Below are positions 35,008-49,296 of a DNA stretch of 64,000 nucleotides, in pieces. The stretch is from Rhabditoides inermis (Eukaryota; Nematoda; Chromadorea; Rhabditida; Rhabditidae): positions 1 through 64,000 of the forward strand of contig CAWZYM010000417.1 of the NCBI GenBank assembly GCA_963966185.1, written 5' to 3'. Both the position numbers and the translations under genes were made by a program. Under the pieces are notes generated by a model. That model ran no database searches and was not told the DNA's origin. It was given only the letters and a program-made list of their open reading frames with translations. The first letter of the stretch is position 1. Each line of letters opens with the position of its first letter.

Positions 35008-36797
35008 ATGGAAACCCCCGCCCCGAATATGAGACATCGTCGGTCGATTACAGGAAGAAGCGCATCCTATTACGGTGCCCAGAGAGTTTTGAGCTTTTGA
35101 GATCACATTCGAAAAGTCTCGTCTTCATTTCTGCATTTCGCCCCCACTTTCCATTCTCCATCCATCCGTTCCCCCTAATGGAATCCACAGTAAAACCGGT
35201 GAGTTCTCTTTTTTCTGCAAGCATTCTAGAAAACAGTAAACTGTCTAACCTTTCGAAAGGTCTACGTAGCCACATATAATATTCCTGTTGCGAAAACGGG
35301 GCGCCCTCTGTCATTACGTGGACAACTACAATTATCGGAAACATTCATGTTAACTTCTATTTTAATTTTAAATATCCGCTATTTCAACTTCTATTTCAAC
35401 AAAAAATATACATGTTTATGGAATTCGGTGATTCACGGTTTACTATTTTTAGCGGCATGACTACCGGCGCCATTGTTTAGTCATATCACTCAATCAACCT
35501 TTCTCCTTCGATAAAATGATATCAAGCACTAGCACCTATCTCGTTAATAGTACGAATGTATTTGTGCTGCATACACACACACTTCCTCCCAGTGAACTAA
35601 CTAACAATATCGCTACTCATGTTCCTCCCAGCACGTTTTCCTGTTCCGGACGCACGCATTGCTGCCACCTTATCCCTTATCACTGCTTCTTGCATCCACT
35701 ACATGGTTGTAAATTCCTCCATGAGTGTTTCCTATTGGGTCCGAAGAATGCGCGGCAACACTCACGCTCACTCCACTCCTCTCCCCAAAATAGTATTGTT
35801 ATCATTATCAGTGAAAAGTAGTAGTCTACTGTGTTTGTGATCGATGTGTGATCTAACCACGCTGCGGCGCCACGCTAGAGTACTACTGCGTGGTTCGAAT
35901 TCCGAGCATTCTGACATTCATTCTCTAGTCAAAACAGCAAAATTCCCAGCATTCACTAGCAGCGAATGTTTACCATGTCCTTTCGACACCTGTCCACTCT
36001 GTTCCGGACTCCGGATCCGGAGGTTAGTAATCACGGATTATTTGATAATTTCCCTAATCCGCGGGCGTAATCGCAGTCGCGCCACCACCACACCCTTTAA
36101 ATAAACCTCCTTTTACGTCTGATGCACGAGTTTTTCCCCTGTATTTTTCGCTTGTTCGCGGAAATCTGTGTTATCTTTCATCTATCAGATAAGCTAGCGG
36201 ATTAGTCAGCTTGGCTGTGATCTGTTGAGCTACAGTATTTTTATTTCTTTACCTTACAGGTCCGTAATGGGTCATAAACGAGTCAGTAGCGCGCTTTTCC
36301 AAAGTCCATTATTCTTATCACAGAGCGGTTTTGCACAGTAGCGATTAAGCACTATCTCTTCTCGAAATTTGAAAGATCGTCATTCCGTGTTATAATTCAG
36401 GCCTATTATCAGAACGAATTCAATATTCACGAAACCAACTTTTTCACAATGTTCACATTCTTGTTTTGTGAACGAAGTTGTATCCCTTCTTGTGTTCTCG
36501 TTGACACTACAAAGTAATTGAATATAACAATAACTCAAATACTAGTCGACTGAAATTTCGTCGTATCATTTTCTACTGTTATTATTTCCGTGGCGCTGTC
36601 TTACGCAGGAATCACTAATGTCGCCACCCTCGAGTATAGTGAGATACGACAAGGTGTTGTAATTCATACTCCACACTCGCGCCGCCGCGCACTAGCCAAC
36701 ACTACGCTTCATATGGCTATTTGTAGCGAAAGAGAGAGGGTGACGCGGTCTCATTTGTGGCAAAGAGTGTCCTCTCGAGGCATTGACGCCATCCCTC

Positions 36798-36853
<56 letters not shown>

Positions 36854-38147
36854 GCATCCCCGAAATCGCTCATTTCACGCCGTGTCCTGTGCGAGGAGTC
36901 TCATTGCGCCCTCTTTTTGTCCCCTCTTCACTCCTTCCAGAATCCTGTGAACGCCTCCTCACATGTTTGCCACATCTGATTCGGGATTCTTCCATGGCGG
37001 CTTTTCTCCCTTATTCAAACTCTGAAATTGTTTATCCAGAATCGCATGTTCATGTATGTTGGCCTATTATGTATGTAGTAATATCATTGAACGTACATTC
37101 GTCTGGATTCTTTGACCGGAGCGCTTTCCTCTTGAATTAAAATGTTGCGTTATAGATTACAGTGTTCGTACGTTTCCATATATTCCCTTTTGCCACACCA
37201 CTCTTTTCTTCTATCACCCTCAGTCGACGCGCTCTTTCGCTTTTTCGTGTTTTATCAGAGCTCGTCTATTTCGGTCTTTTCTCTCCTCTCGCGCGATCAA
37301 TCTCGGATCGAGTCCGATCACCGCTATCATTTTGCTGATTATTGACTTTGATAAATTGATAAAGTTTACGCGCTGCACTCAAAATTGCGTCATATCGACA
37401 ATCTATACCTTTCATTCGCAAGAAGAAAAAGAGGAAAATATACCAAAAATAATGTGCTCACATTAAAAGTTCCTCTTCGCGAGACGAGATTAGCAGAAAA
37501 AATACAATAGATGCTGGAGAGGACACTCATATGTGTCCTTCTTTAGAATTCCGCAAATGTCTCTATTCTCCTTCTCTCTTACTCATCGATTTCCATAACC
37601 ACATCTTCATTTTTCACCACGCCATATTTAGACTATCCATCCGATTAATGCTTGTTGCCATATTTACCGGTAAACATCCGCGTAACTCCCGAGCGGCCAG
37701 AAAAAAAGTTGTATATCGTGTTACGGCGTGATTCACCGAAATCCGTTGAGCGTCACATTTCCATTGTTTCCGTTTCCCTACCATCTATTATTGTGCACTT
37801 GCGTAAAACAATCGTATTATTGTTGAATTGCAATACTTTTTTGTTTCAGATGAAGTGTCTTCCCATTTTCCGATTCAACCCGTGTTTATTGTGCGCTCAG
37901 AACGCTAGACAGGTGATCTTTGTGGTTTGATCTTGAGAATTTGGTGATCTTTGTAGTTTGATCACAAGAAGTTTCATTCACATTCGAATTTACAACTAAA
38001 GCGTCATAAAGCTAACAGGGTTCTGAAAGTTATTTAATCACTTTCTCTCTCAATTTTTTTCGTGAGAAAAACGAATTCGATTAACAAATTCACCACAATG
38101 TTTCATTTACAGTGTTATGTAAATAAAAAAGTTATGTATATTTCCAG
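34149..38147. other. Four-kilobase intergenic region
   Basis: GA/CT tracts at 34272-34362, 34955-35005 and 36805-36850. No exon chain with convincing splice sites and composition was found. Isolated open frames such as 35048-35344 (minus) lack support. Confidence 0.45.
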
Positions 38148-38881
38148 ATGTTATTCGTGTGCTTGTTATTTCTACTGTGCTACGTTTCCTCGGCCAGTGG
38201 AGGATTGATAAAGATGGAGTGCCGAAAAATCAGTGGGTTTCTTTTTTTCACTTTTTTAAAATGGTTCTCACTTGTTGATTTAGTTAGCATGAAACAAACA
38301 ACACTGTGTGCAGATGAATTTGAAATATACCTTTTACCTTTTTTACTTGTTTCCCTTTTGGGTTGGGTAGACATCTATTGTGATCTATAGTCTCTCTCTC
38401 GTCTATTTTCGTCTACTCTCTTTTTTTTCGGTATTTTGAATATATAAAAGTCCCACGACAGCTCCATTTACCCGGGTGCTATTGTAATAGCAGAGCCCCC
38501 ATTTCCGGTTCGCTTTTCGGAATATTTAAAGTCGGCGTAGGTTGGGATGGGTGGACAAACAAAACAGCCTACGCGGTCTACGCGGTCGTCTTGAAAGCTC
38601 ATCCGGACATCCGGAGACCGGAGCTATTATTGTCTCACCCCCCCCCCCCCCTTCTTTTCTCTCGTCATTTCAATATCCCCTCTTCTCTCTCTCTCAGCTC
38701 ACAATATGATATAAAACACGAGACAAAAACTATTCAGTTTTCCTAACCGTTTCCTGTATGAATACGCTATGATAGATTCAATCATAATCACAAACTATAC
38801 GATCTGCTGCAACAGCGTATGTGCGTTCTGTGCTCGCTCCTAACAAGTCTGATGTGTCATTCTCTGCTGACGAGAGAGAAA

Positions 38882-38920
<39 letters not shown>

Positions 38921-39189
38921 AGAGAGAGAGGGAGGGAGAGAGAGATATAGGGAGAGAGAGAGAGAGATGGATGCGCATATTATACCACCTAGCCACTCGT
39001 ATTACCAACACGCGCCTTTCATGCAACTAGGGATCGGAATTATTCAATCACTCCACCATCCTTTTACAGACGTGGAACATCTACTAATCAACAAAAACCA
39101 ATAAATCGATAATTCCAGGACACGAACAGGAGATCGACGTGCCCGGCTGCGAGCTTATGGTTAGTGAAGAGAGCGGAGAGCGGAGAGAG

Positions 39190-39223
<34 letters not shown>

Positions 39224-41751
39224 GAGACAGAGAGACAGAGAGACAGAGAGACAGAGAGGGAGGGGGGGATGGGGAGTGGGAACATTTTCGAAGAAATTTC
39301 GAAGTGACTGACCGCAACTCATTAATCAGAGAAAGAGATAAAGAGAGAGACACAGATACACAGAGACACAGAGACAGAGACAGAAGGACAGAGAGACGCA
39401 GAGACAGAGACAGAGACACAGAGATACGGAGATAAAGAGACACAGAGACACAGAGACACAGAGACACAGAGACACAGAGACACAGAGACACAGAGACACA
39501 GAGACACAGAGACACAGAGACACAGAGACACAGAGACACAGAGACACAGAGACACAGAGACACAGAAACACAGAGATTCTCTTCTGAAAAGTACAAGCGT
39601 AAAGTAGCTCTGTTTGGGTTCACCTCAATTCAACAAAAGCACATGCATAAAACTATTATTTCTACACTAAACTATAAACACAAACCTGCTCTCTCAAACG
39701 ATATGTAAAAAACGTATACTTTATCGATAATTTATTAATAGGGGCTATATAATATATTTTCTTATTTCTTATGAAAGCATTGTGAAAATCAATAAACAGC
39801 TATAGAACAATCGTTAAGTTTACAATGATGTTTTCATTATTTTTGATTGTTTTCAAATACAAGAGCTTTTTTCATAGATGACTCATTTGATAAACGGGTT
39901 AATAGAATGTGTGTGATAGAATGTGTGTGTGTGCAATAGTATATTCATATTGGCATTTGATTGTCAATTATTTGTGATCGTTTTGAAAGAGCAGGTTTGT
40001 GTTTATAGTTTAGTGTAGAAATAATAGTTTTATGCATGTGCTTTTGTTGAATTGAGGTGAACCCAAACAGAGCTACTTTACGCTTGTACTTTTCAGAAGA
40101 GAATGAATGTACTTTTGTTGAATTTCGAAGAAATTTTCTTTTTTTCAAAATGTATTTTAAACAACAAAGAGAACAACAACAAAACAACGCGCGTGAACGA
40201 CGACGCAAATCACAAACAGTGGGCACATTATCGCATTATCGCGCTCTCCCGCACACATTCCGCATCGCACGAACCAATGAGCGCGCGGGGGCGGGACTAG
40301 TGAGCGGGTCTTTCAGCGAATCAGCGAACAGCTGCACAACTGACAGACGTGCAGACCTATCCAGCGAACATATTTTTGGGTATTAAACTATTGTTTCATG
40401 TTTTGTTTTTGTTTATAGTTGTTCAACGGACGATTTAGAGACAACATAATAATATAACTCTGAAACATTTATTATTTTAATGATTTACAAGCTATTTTGG
40501 CGGCCCTCCGGGCCGAGCGGTTCTGCGCGCCGCTGGATAGGACCCAAACGATCGGCGCTTCGCGCCGATCCTAATACAGAAACACAGAAACACAGAAACA
40601 CAGAGAGGCACAGAGACACGGAGACACGGAGACACAGAGACACAGAGACAGAGACAGAGACAGGGACACAGAGATACAGAGACACACAAACAGACAGACC
40701 GACAGACCGACATACCGACAGACATACCCCTACCCCCCTGCAGGTAGTGCGCGTGAATCAGTGCAGCGGCTACTGCAAGAGCATCTCCTTCTTCAACCCG
40801 ATCAACCAGCGCACGACTGCCAGGGGCAAGTGCTGCCGGATGACGGATGTGGAGTGGGTGAGTGGAGGGGAGGGGAAGGGAAAAACGTCAGATCTGAAAA
40901 GCGGACAGAGAGCCAGAGCACTGTATGTGGGACAGAGACGAGATATCAGTGTAGAGTGGATAGTGTGAAATGTGACGGATGTGGAGTGGGTGAGTGGACG
41001 ATGTACCGTCAAAAGTCTCATATACTGGTGGAATCACTATAGCTGATGAGTTTTGAGGGAATCGAGATGGAGTGGGTGAGTGAGAGTAAGACCTGAAAAT
41101 TGGACACTGCGAGAAAGACGACCACTGTAGTGTGTAGAGTGTAGAGTGGGGAAAGTGCTACCGGATGACCCACGTGGAGTGGGTGAGTGGAGAAGGCAAA
41201 GATGTGAACGTCCGGTGTTCAGTCTCACACACTTTTGGAATCACTATGGCTGAGTTCTGAGAGAATGGAGTCCAAATGGAGTTGATGAGTGGAGGGTGGA
41301 AGATCTGAAAGCAGCCAGAGCACTATATGTATGTGAGACAAAGACGAGATACCAGTGTAGAGTAGATAGTGTGAAATGTGACGGATGTGGAGTGGGTGAG
41401 TGGAGGAAAACTTCTGGAGTGCATTTTTAAATAGGCATGATGACTATTGTAGAGTGTATAGGTAGATGGTGTGGAGAATGTGAAAAGTGCTGCTGACCGA
41501 CGTGGACGATGTGAAAGTCAGGTGTCAGGGCTCATATACTTCTGGAATCGCTATAGCTAACCACAGTATTATCGATACATTTGGAAGATCCCGATCTAGT
41601 CAAAATAAAGAGATGCTGGCAAATGAAATCCAATCAAATGACCCTGCAGGTGCACGCCTCCCTAACCTGTGAGGACGGGTCTCGCGAGGTGCGCATCCCA
41701 TCAGCAGTCGAGTGCGCCTGCTTCGACTGCGCCATAGAGAACCGGAGATGA
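38148..41751 (+). CDS. flr-2: Glycoprotein hormone alpha-2 subunit homologue (FLR-2/GPA2-like)
   Basis: Four exons, 38148-38232, 39119-39159, 40744-40857 and 41650-41751, join in phase to 113 residues. A signal peptide ([18 protein letters not shown]) precedes a cystine-knot domain with ten cysteines at about 25, 39, 49, 53, 72, 73, 87, 102, 104 and 107. The landmarks are CSGYC, the CC pair, CEDG and the terminal CACFDC. That is the spacing of GPA2, the ancestral glycoprotein-hormone alpha subunit, whose C. elegans form is FLR-2. It would be secreted, possibly pairing with GPB5 and acting on an LGR-type receptor. Exon 1 follows TTTCCAG directly, consistent with trans-splicing or a 5' UTR intron. 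A TATATAAAAG box at 38441 inside intron 1 might mark a second promoter. Introns 2 and 3 are repeat-rich (see separate entries). Confidence 0.82.
39345..39575. repeat. (CAGAGACA)n tandem array in flr-2 intron 2
   Basis: About 230 bp of 8-bp units CAGAGACA with variants at the left end. It resumes in degenerate form at 40574-40700 on the far side of the foldback element. Confidence 0.93.
39576..40104. mobile_element. Foldback element with arms of about 125 bp
   Basis: Left arm 39576-39702, starting ATTCTCTTCTGAAAAGTACA, is the near-perfect reverse complement of 39977-40104, ending CTTTTCAGAAGAGAAT. The arms enclose about 270 bp of AT-rich DNA. No transposase is encoded, so it is non-autonomous if mobile. 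Confidence 0.85.
40491..40572. repeat. GC-rich hairpin block
   Basis: Two short perfect hairpins: CGGCCCTCCGGGCCG, and GATCGGCGC-TTC-GCGCCGATC at about 40550. They abut the second CAGAGACA-type array. Possibly one end of another element. Confidence 0.6.
40858..41649. repeat. Degenerate copies of exon 3 end and splice donor inside flr-2 intron 3
   Basis: The end of exon 3 with its donor (GTGGAGTGGGTGAGTGG) recurs at about 40981, 41067, 41174 and 41387. It comes with linked segments (ACGAGATATCAGTGTAGAGT, GGAATCACTATAGCTGA) in changing order. The true exon uses the first donor. Confidence 0.8.
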
Positions 41752-42976
41752 GGGGACGAACAACCCGACCATCCTCTCTCCCCACCTGCTTCTAGTCGCC
41801 CTTGAGCCGAGACCAGATCCACGACCCACCATACGCAATAGGATCTCCTCTCTCTCTATCTCCCCGCTGCTTCTAGTTGCCCCTCTCTGTCTCCCGGTGA
41901 AATAAGCCGGAGCCTGATCCATTGATTCTGAACCATCCGCTGATTCTCTTCCAAGATCACGACTACCCGGTGAAAACTAACCGCCCATCTACAGTACCCT
42001 AACCCTAGTGTCCCCGAGACCATTACTACCCGGTGAAAACTACAGTACCCTAACCCTTACCCCGTGTCCGCTATCCGTTTCGTGTGACCGACAGTGCTTT
42101 GTCTAGTCTAGTCTCCCCCCCCCCTCTCTCTCGATTCGCTCTTATCCGATCTCACATTCCCATATCCCTACCAAGCCCTCTGTCCCGCATAATCCGTGTG
42201 CTGTGTCAAACTTGTTATGTATATTGTTGGAGTTAAGTGCTGAAACAAAATAACCACAAATTTATTATAGCAAAATCATACGAGTAAAATTCATGCATAA
42301 TTCAATATTCAAAATGCCAGTATCACAGAGTTTCCTATCAAATAATCAAATGTAAGCGAGGCTAGACACCATCTATACATACACGGTTGCGACCAGAAAG
42401 AGGTGAGTGGAATCCAGAAAGAAGTGTCCAGAAAGAAGAAGAAGTGTACACGTACTGTTTGTCTCAGGATATTTGGCAGTTGTTGCCCGAGTTGCCGGAA
42501 GATCGCTGCGTGCGAGTGGCATTGTCATTGCTGAACATGTACAGTTACATGGTGTCAGAACACACGCCGAATTATTGATCCAAATAAAAATTAAATATGC
42601 AACATGCCAGATCATTCCTATCCCGATAATTCAACTCTTGCCACTTCACACCCCGAAACTCGTTCGTGTATTCATTTATGAATTCAAGTGAATAGATTGA
42701 TTCGAGTTATATTCAAACAAACGGCACAATTTCCTAATGAACACGTTTATATTATTGAAATTCGAAGTACAAATTGTAGATCACTGGAAAATTGTGAAAC
42801 ATGGACAGGTTCCTATCATGAACTCAATGAGAAACATATAAGTGACATCAAATACAAATATGAAAATCGCAACTTCGCGAACCTCTTTCATACTCCCTAC
42901 TTCATACTACCTGAAAATCAATGGATTCCATAAAAACTAAATATATATATAAATACATAATAAATATAAACACATG
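41752..42976. other. Spacer between flr-2-like and aip-1-like genes
   Basis: 3' flank of the hormone gene. AT-rich open frames at 42387-42578 and 42688-42933 (plus) have no recognised homology and no splice context, so they are left uncalled. Confidence 0.4.
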
Positions 42977-44768
42977 TCACACGCACCCATCGGCCGTGTC
43001 GAGCGAGGCGGCGAGCGCGCGCGCCAGAGCCTCGTCCTCGGACAGACCCTGAATAGTTACAGAATTATTCAATAGTATTGGCTATTGGAATATGTTAGGT
43101 TCGAGACATACCAACAGTACCCACTCACATCTACTTCGCACTCTAGAATCCCCAAAAAAATGTCATATCTTTCCACACCAATAAGCGAGAAGACCGCAGG
43201 CAAGACGATCAGTGCAAAGGGGAAGACGCATACATAAAGAATCCACTGACCGCGTTGTGGTTGCGCGCATTTGCCTGCTGTCCACAGGCGGCGGCCGGCC
43301 GGGCGGCGGCGGAGGCCGAGGAACGGGCAACGGCCGCCTTGCTGAAGTGGAAAGGTGTTATTCAGGGAAACTTGTGATGTAAATGTAATAAAACGTGTGA
43401 TGTTGAATCGATTCCCCGCGCGATTCCAAATAACACTCACTCAATCGAATATGTTTAGATGTTGAGATGGTGGTTGGGCAATGTAAAAGCTTGTATTGTA
43501 TGACAATGTCAATGTAGCGGAACACTTATCACTTATCCATTGACGAATGGACCATGCAGTTTGTGTAGTTTACATTGCATCAACCATCAAACAACTCACG
43601 CAGCCATGGACATGGGGCGTGCTCCCTCCCCTCCCCCTCCTCCTCCCGCTCCTCCCAGGGCGGGGCAGTCGTGGTCCTTCTCGTGGCGGTGGCGCAGGCA
43701 GAAGTTGCGCGAGCACCGCGTGCACGTGATCGGCACGAGCTGCAAGGAATCGAGTTGATCGAGTACATTATTTGAATCAACTGATCTCTCCTCACTCTCT
43801 CTTTATCTGTCCAGCGTATGTTGTGTTTGTTTTCTGAGTTCTGAGTTCTGACACAACAACCACTAACATGAAGAAGAAATCAAACACCTCATAAATTGAA
43901 GAAATTGGGGAGATTAATCGAATGTACTATACGCATAATCCACGTGATGTTCAGACTATCAATAGTTACGCACACAACATAACCACGTGCACGGGAACAC
44001 GTGACATGTATAGAAAGCAGAAGAGAAAATACGAAGAAGACACGCACCTCCTTCTTCTTGCAGCCGGCGTGTGTGCAGCGGTTGTTGAAGATGCGCTTCT
44101 TGGCGGCGGTGGGGCAGAGGTTGTTGATGTGCTCGTTGACGTGCACGTCCGGCGACTGGCCCTTGGGCGTCGGCACCGGCTGCGCGCACAGCGGACACAC
44201 AGGCACCTGCACGTTCTGCAACGGGCGAGGAATCGGGATGGGGAAATTTTCACGAGGAGCAGGAAATGTACCTAACGCACGGGCTGCATCATTTACCACT
44301 TACGAATCATTTACCAGATATGACGGTAACGTATACATTCTTTCATTTATATTCATGCATTGCTACATCATTGAATTGCAGAGAGATCAGGAAATAAAGA
44401 ATAAACATTACATTACAAACCTTGGTGTGCGACGACGTGCACGAGTGCGCCTCGTAGGTGAAGTGGTTCACACTATAATATCAGCAATGTACAATAAATG
44501 TACGAACAAGTTCGAGTGAATAGAAATATAACAGAAGTAAGAAACGAAAACATTGTTCATTTCGGTATACTCACCAGAACGTCTTGGAGCACGCATCACA
44601 GCGCACAGGAAGGAAATCTGGAAACAGATGAATATCATTGTAAAAAAAGGTAATAAATAATAATAATAAATAATATAATAACAACAGTAAGACATGTCAC
44701 GGTAACTTACCGAGTTGGTGGCAATATCGGTTGCCGCAGTGCTCTCCGAGGTGCGGAAACTCCGCCAT
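42977..44768 (-). CDS. aip-1: AN1-type zinc-finger protein, ZFAND2/AIP-1 homologue
   Basis: Seven exons in phase: 44711-44768, 44575-44617, 44421-44472, 44048-44215, 43600-43739, 43251-43341 and 42977-43048, giving 207 residues. The N-terminus MAEFPHLGEHC opens the first AN1 finger (C-CHQL-CDAC-C-NHFTYEAHSC). A VPVCPLCAQPVP linker, typical of ZFAND2, follows. Then comes the second AN1 finger (CTRCSRNFCLRHRHEKDHDC), a Gly-rich stretch, an Ala/Arg-rich stretch, and a C-terminal ubiquitin-interacting motif (EDEALARALAASL). Members bind the proteasome and help clear damaged proteins after arsenite stress. It is divergently transcribed from the DEAD-box gene with 0.3-0.5 kb between the starts. The last codon choice (ending ADGCV) assumes the GTGCGT there is not a donor. 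Confidence 0.85.
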
Positions 44769-45085
44769 TTTGACTACAACACGAACTATGAGCGACGGGA
44801 ACGTATTTATAAGCGGAAATAGAAAGACGAATCTGGAAAACGATGACAAATCTTGCGAAACGTCCGAAACATATGATCGAAGATGACGTCACTGGTGTCT
44901 TGTGCTAAGATTTGAAATTGTTGGGAATGGTTTGTCTTGCGAATCATACCTACCGTAGTCCGACGCTGTCCCGCCTCTTTTATCGACGCTTTTTGGGGCC
45001 ATTCTTTTCGAAATCGTTGCACGCGTGTACGTTTCGAAACACTTCCATTCGGTTAGCTTGATTCATCACTGATTTTGTTCAGTGT

Positions 45086-47844
<2,759 letters not shown>

Positions 47845-48066
47845 GTGTTTTTGTTTCGATTCTGACCTCTACGTGCTCCACGAGCATCTTAGTGTTTCTT
47901 TATTGTTGTATGTTGCGTATGGTGATTCCCTGTATCTCAATTGTACTGACAGCTGTCAATAAACAAGTTAATAATTTTTCGATATGATGGAATGGATGAT
48001 GTGGTTGTATTCCACATTGTTATCTGCACAATAATCTGTTGTTCTCGAAGTGGTATTTTTTTTGAG

Positions 48067-48556
48067 ATGCCCGATTGGTGGGATGGCGAGGACTGGTGGA
48101 AGAATAAGGAATCAGACACGATGGGTTTTTGGACCATGAAGGAGCTTGCCCCGGTTCTTCAGGATGTTGTGTTTGGAAGCTTCATCAAAGAGGTTTCTTC
48201 GAAATTGATTTGAATTATTGTATTTCATCTTTTTAGTTATCGAAATCTTGATCACAAAATGGATGTAAGTGCTTTTCGTCCGGAAGAGTTGAAGGTTACG
48301 CTCTTGGAGCGGGAGTTGCGTGTTGAAGGCTGCCATTGTGAGCGTGATGATGGGAATGGTCTCGTATCCAGGTAATCTTGTGTCACATGTACTGTATTCA
48401 ATTCCTTCTAGATCGTTTGTGCGCCGTTTCATTGTTCCTCCGTATGTTGATCGGTCCACAGTGAAGTCGTCCTTGGATGCTGCTGGAACGCTGCATATTC
48501 GTGCAGATTCTGCGAACATGATGTCTCGCAATGTTCCTATTGAAATAACGAAATGA
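48067..48556 (+). CDS. Small heat-shock protein (HSP20/alpha-crystallin)
   Basis: Three exons. Exon 2 (48237-48371) and exon 3 (48412-48556) are clear and encode the alpha-crystallin domain: MDVSAFRPEELKVTLLERELRVEG, then RSFVRRFIVPPYVD, and SSLDAAGTLHIRA with the C-terminal VPIEITK (I/V-x-I-like) tail. Exon 1 starts MPDWWDGEDWW at 48067. Its obvious donor after SFIKE (48192) puts a stop in exon 2. The donor after LQDV at 48170 (GTTTGG, weak) keeps the frame and gives 127 residues. It is an ATP-independent chaperone holding unfolded proteins. The ATG lies 223 bp after the DEAD-box stop and about 110 bp after its poly(A) signal, directly after TTTTTTTTGAG. That is nematode operon spacing, so trans-splicing is plausible. 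Confidence 0.75.
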
Positions 48557-48637
48557 ACAGTAGTCTTTTTGTGTATGTATGTATTCATGCCTTGAATTAA
48601 ATTTCTATCTGACAATATGTATACTACTTTATTTTCA

Positions 48638-48762
48638 GTTATTCAGTTAAAATTTTTGACCAAAAAATTTGACCTTCTCGAATGCTCTTCTCGATCGTCA
48701 TTGGCCAGAGCCGACTTGGCGCCAAAAAAATTTGGTCAAATATTTTCAACTGAATAACTGCT
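48638..48762. mobile_element. MITE with CAGTTATTCAGTT termini
   Basis: About 125 bp, almost wholly palindromic. The left end CAGTTATTCAGTTAAAATTTTTGACC faces the right end GGTCAAATATTTTCAACTGAATAACTG. No coding capacity. Confidence 0.8.
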
Positions 48763-48916
48763 TGAGCGTGAAAATATTTTTTGAACGTCTATGAGAGAGG
48801 GGGGCGGAGCTAGTAGCGCAGAGAACACTCGCGGCGCACGTGTTTACGCTGCGGGAGTAGGGGCCGCGAGCGGTCACAATGTTGCTGCGGCTGCGCGAGC
48901 GGCCGACCGTTCTCGA

Positions 48917-48929
48917 GAATGTTCCAGAA
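48917..48929. promoter_or_regulatory. Heat-shock element
   Basis: GAATGTTCCAGAA is an exact three-unit HSE (GAAnnTTCnnGAA). It lies 380 bp upstream of the next plus-strand ATG and 360 bp downstream of the small heat-shock gene. Confidence 0.5.
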
Positions 48930-49296
48930 GAATGTGAACATTGAAGACGAACCGCATTTGGGAACCATTCACGATATCTCGTCTACACACCCGTGTTTTG
49001 TGTCTAGTCTGCATTGATTTTTCGGATTATTTTACGCCTCACTCACTTGCTATCTGATTGACTATCACAACCGGAGGTGCATGCAAGAAACAATGTTGTT
49101 GTGTGTTGCTCATTTCACACCTTGCTTCGTTGCTTCTTTTGTTTCCCTTATAATAGTTCCAGTCTGTTTTCGCCCTCACTGATTTGTACGGATCTGTGCT
49201 TCCCGCTGTGTGACCGACGCGTTTGTGCGGATCTTGTTTTGGCCAGGACGATAGTGATCGCTTTCAGGAGCTTTGAATCCCTCGGCAGTCTTAATA

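Noticed and set aside
35048..35344. 98-codon minus-strand frame
   Set aside because: No recognisable domain or linked exon; chance frame in a gene-poor region.
35880..35910. GGTTCGAATTCC resembling a tRNA T arm
   Set aside because: The stem does not pair and no cloverleaf can be drawn.
39345..39575. Regular short repeats resembling a CRISPR array
   Set aside because: Units are 8 bp with no spacers and the DNA is eukaryotic; it is a simple tandem repeat.
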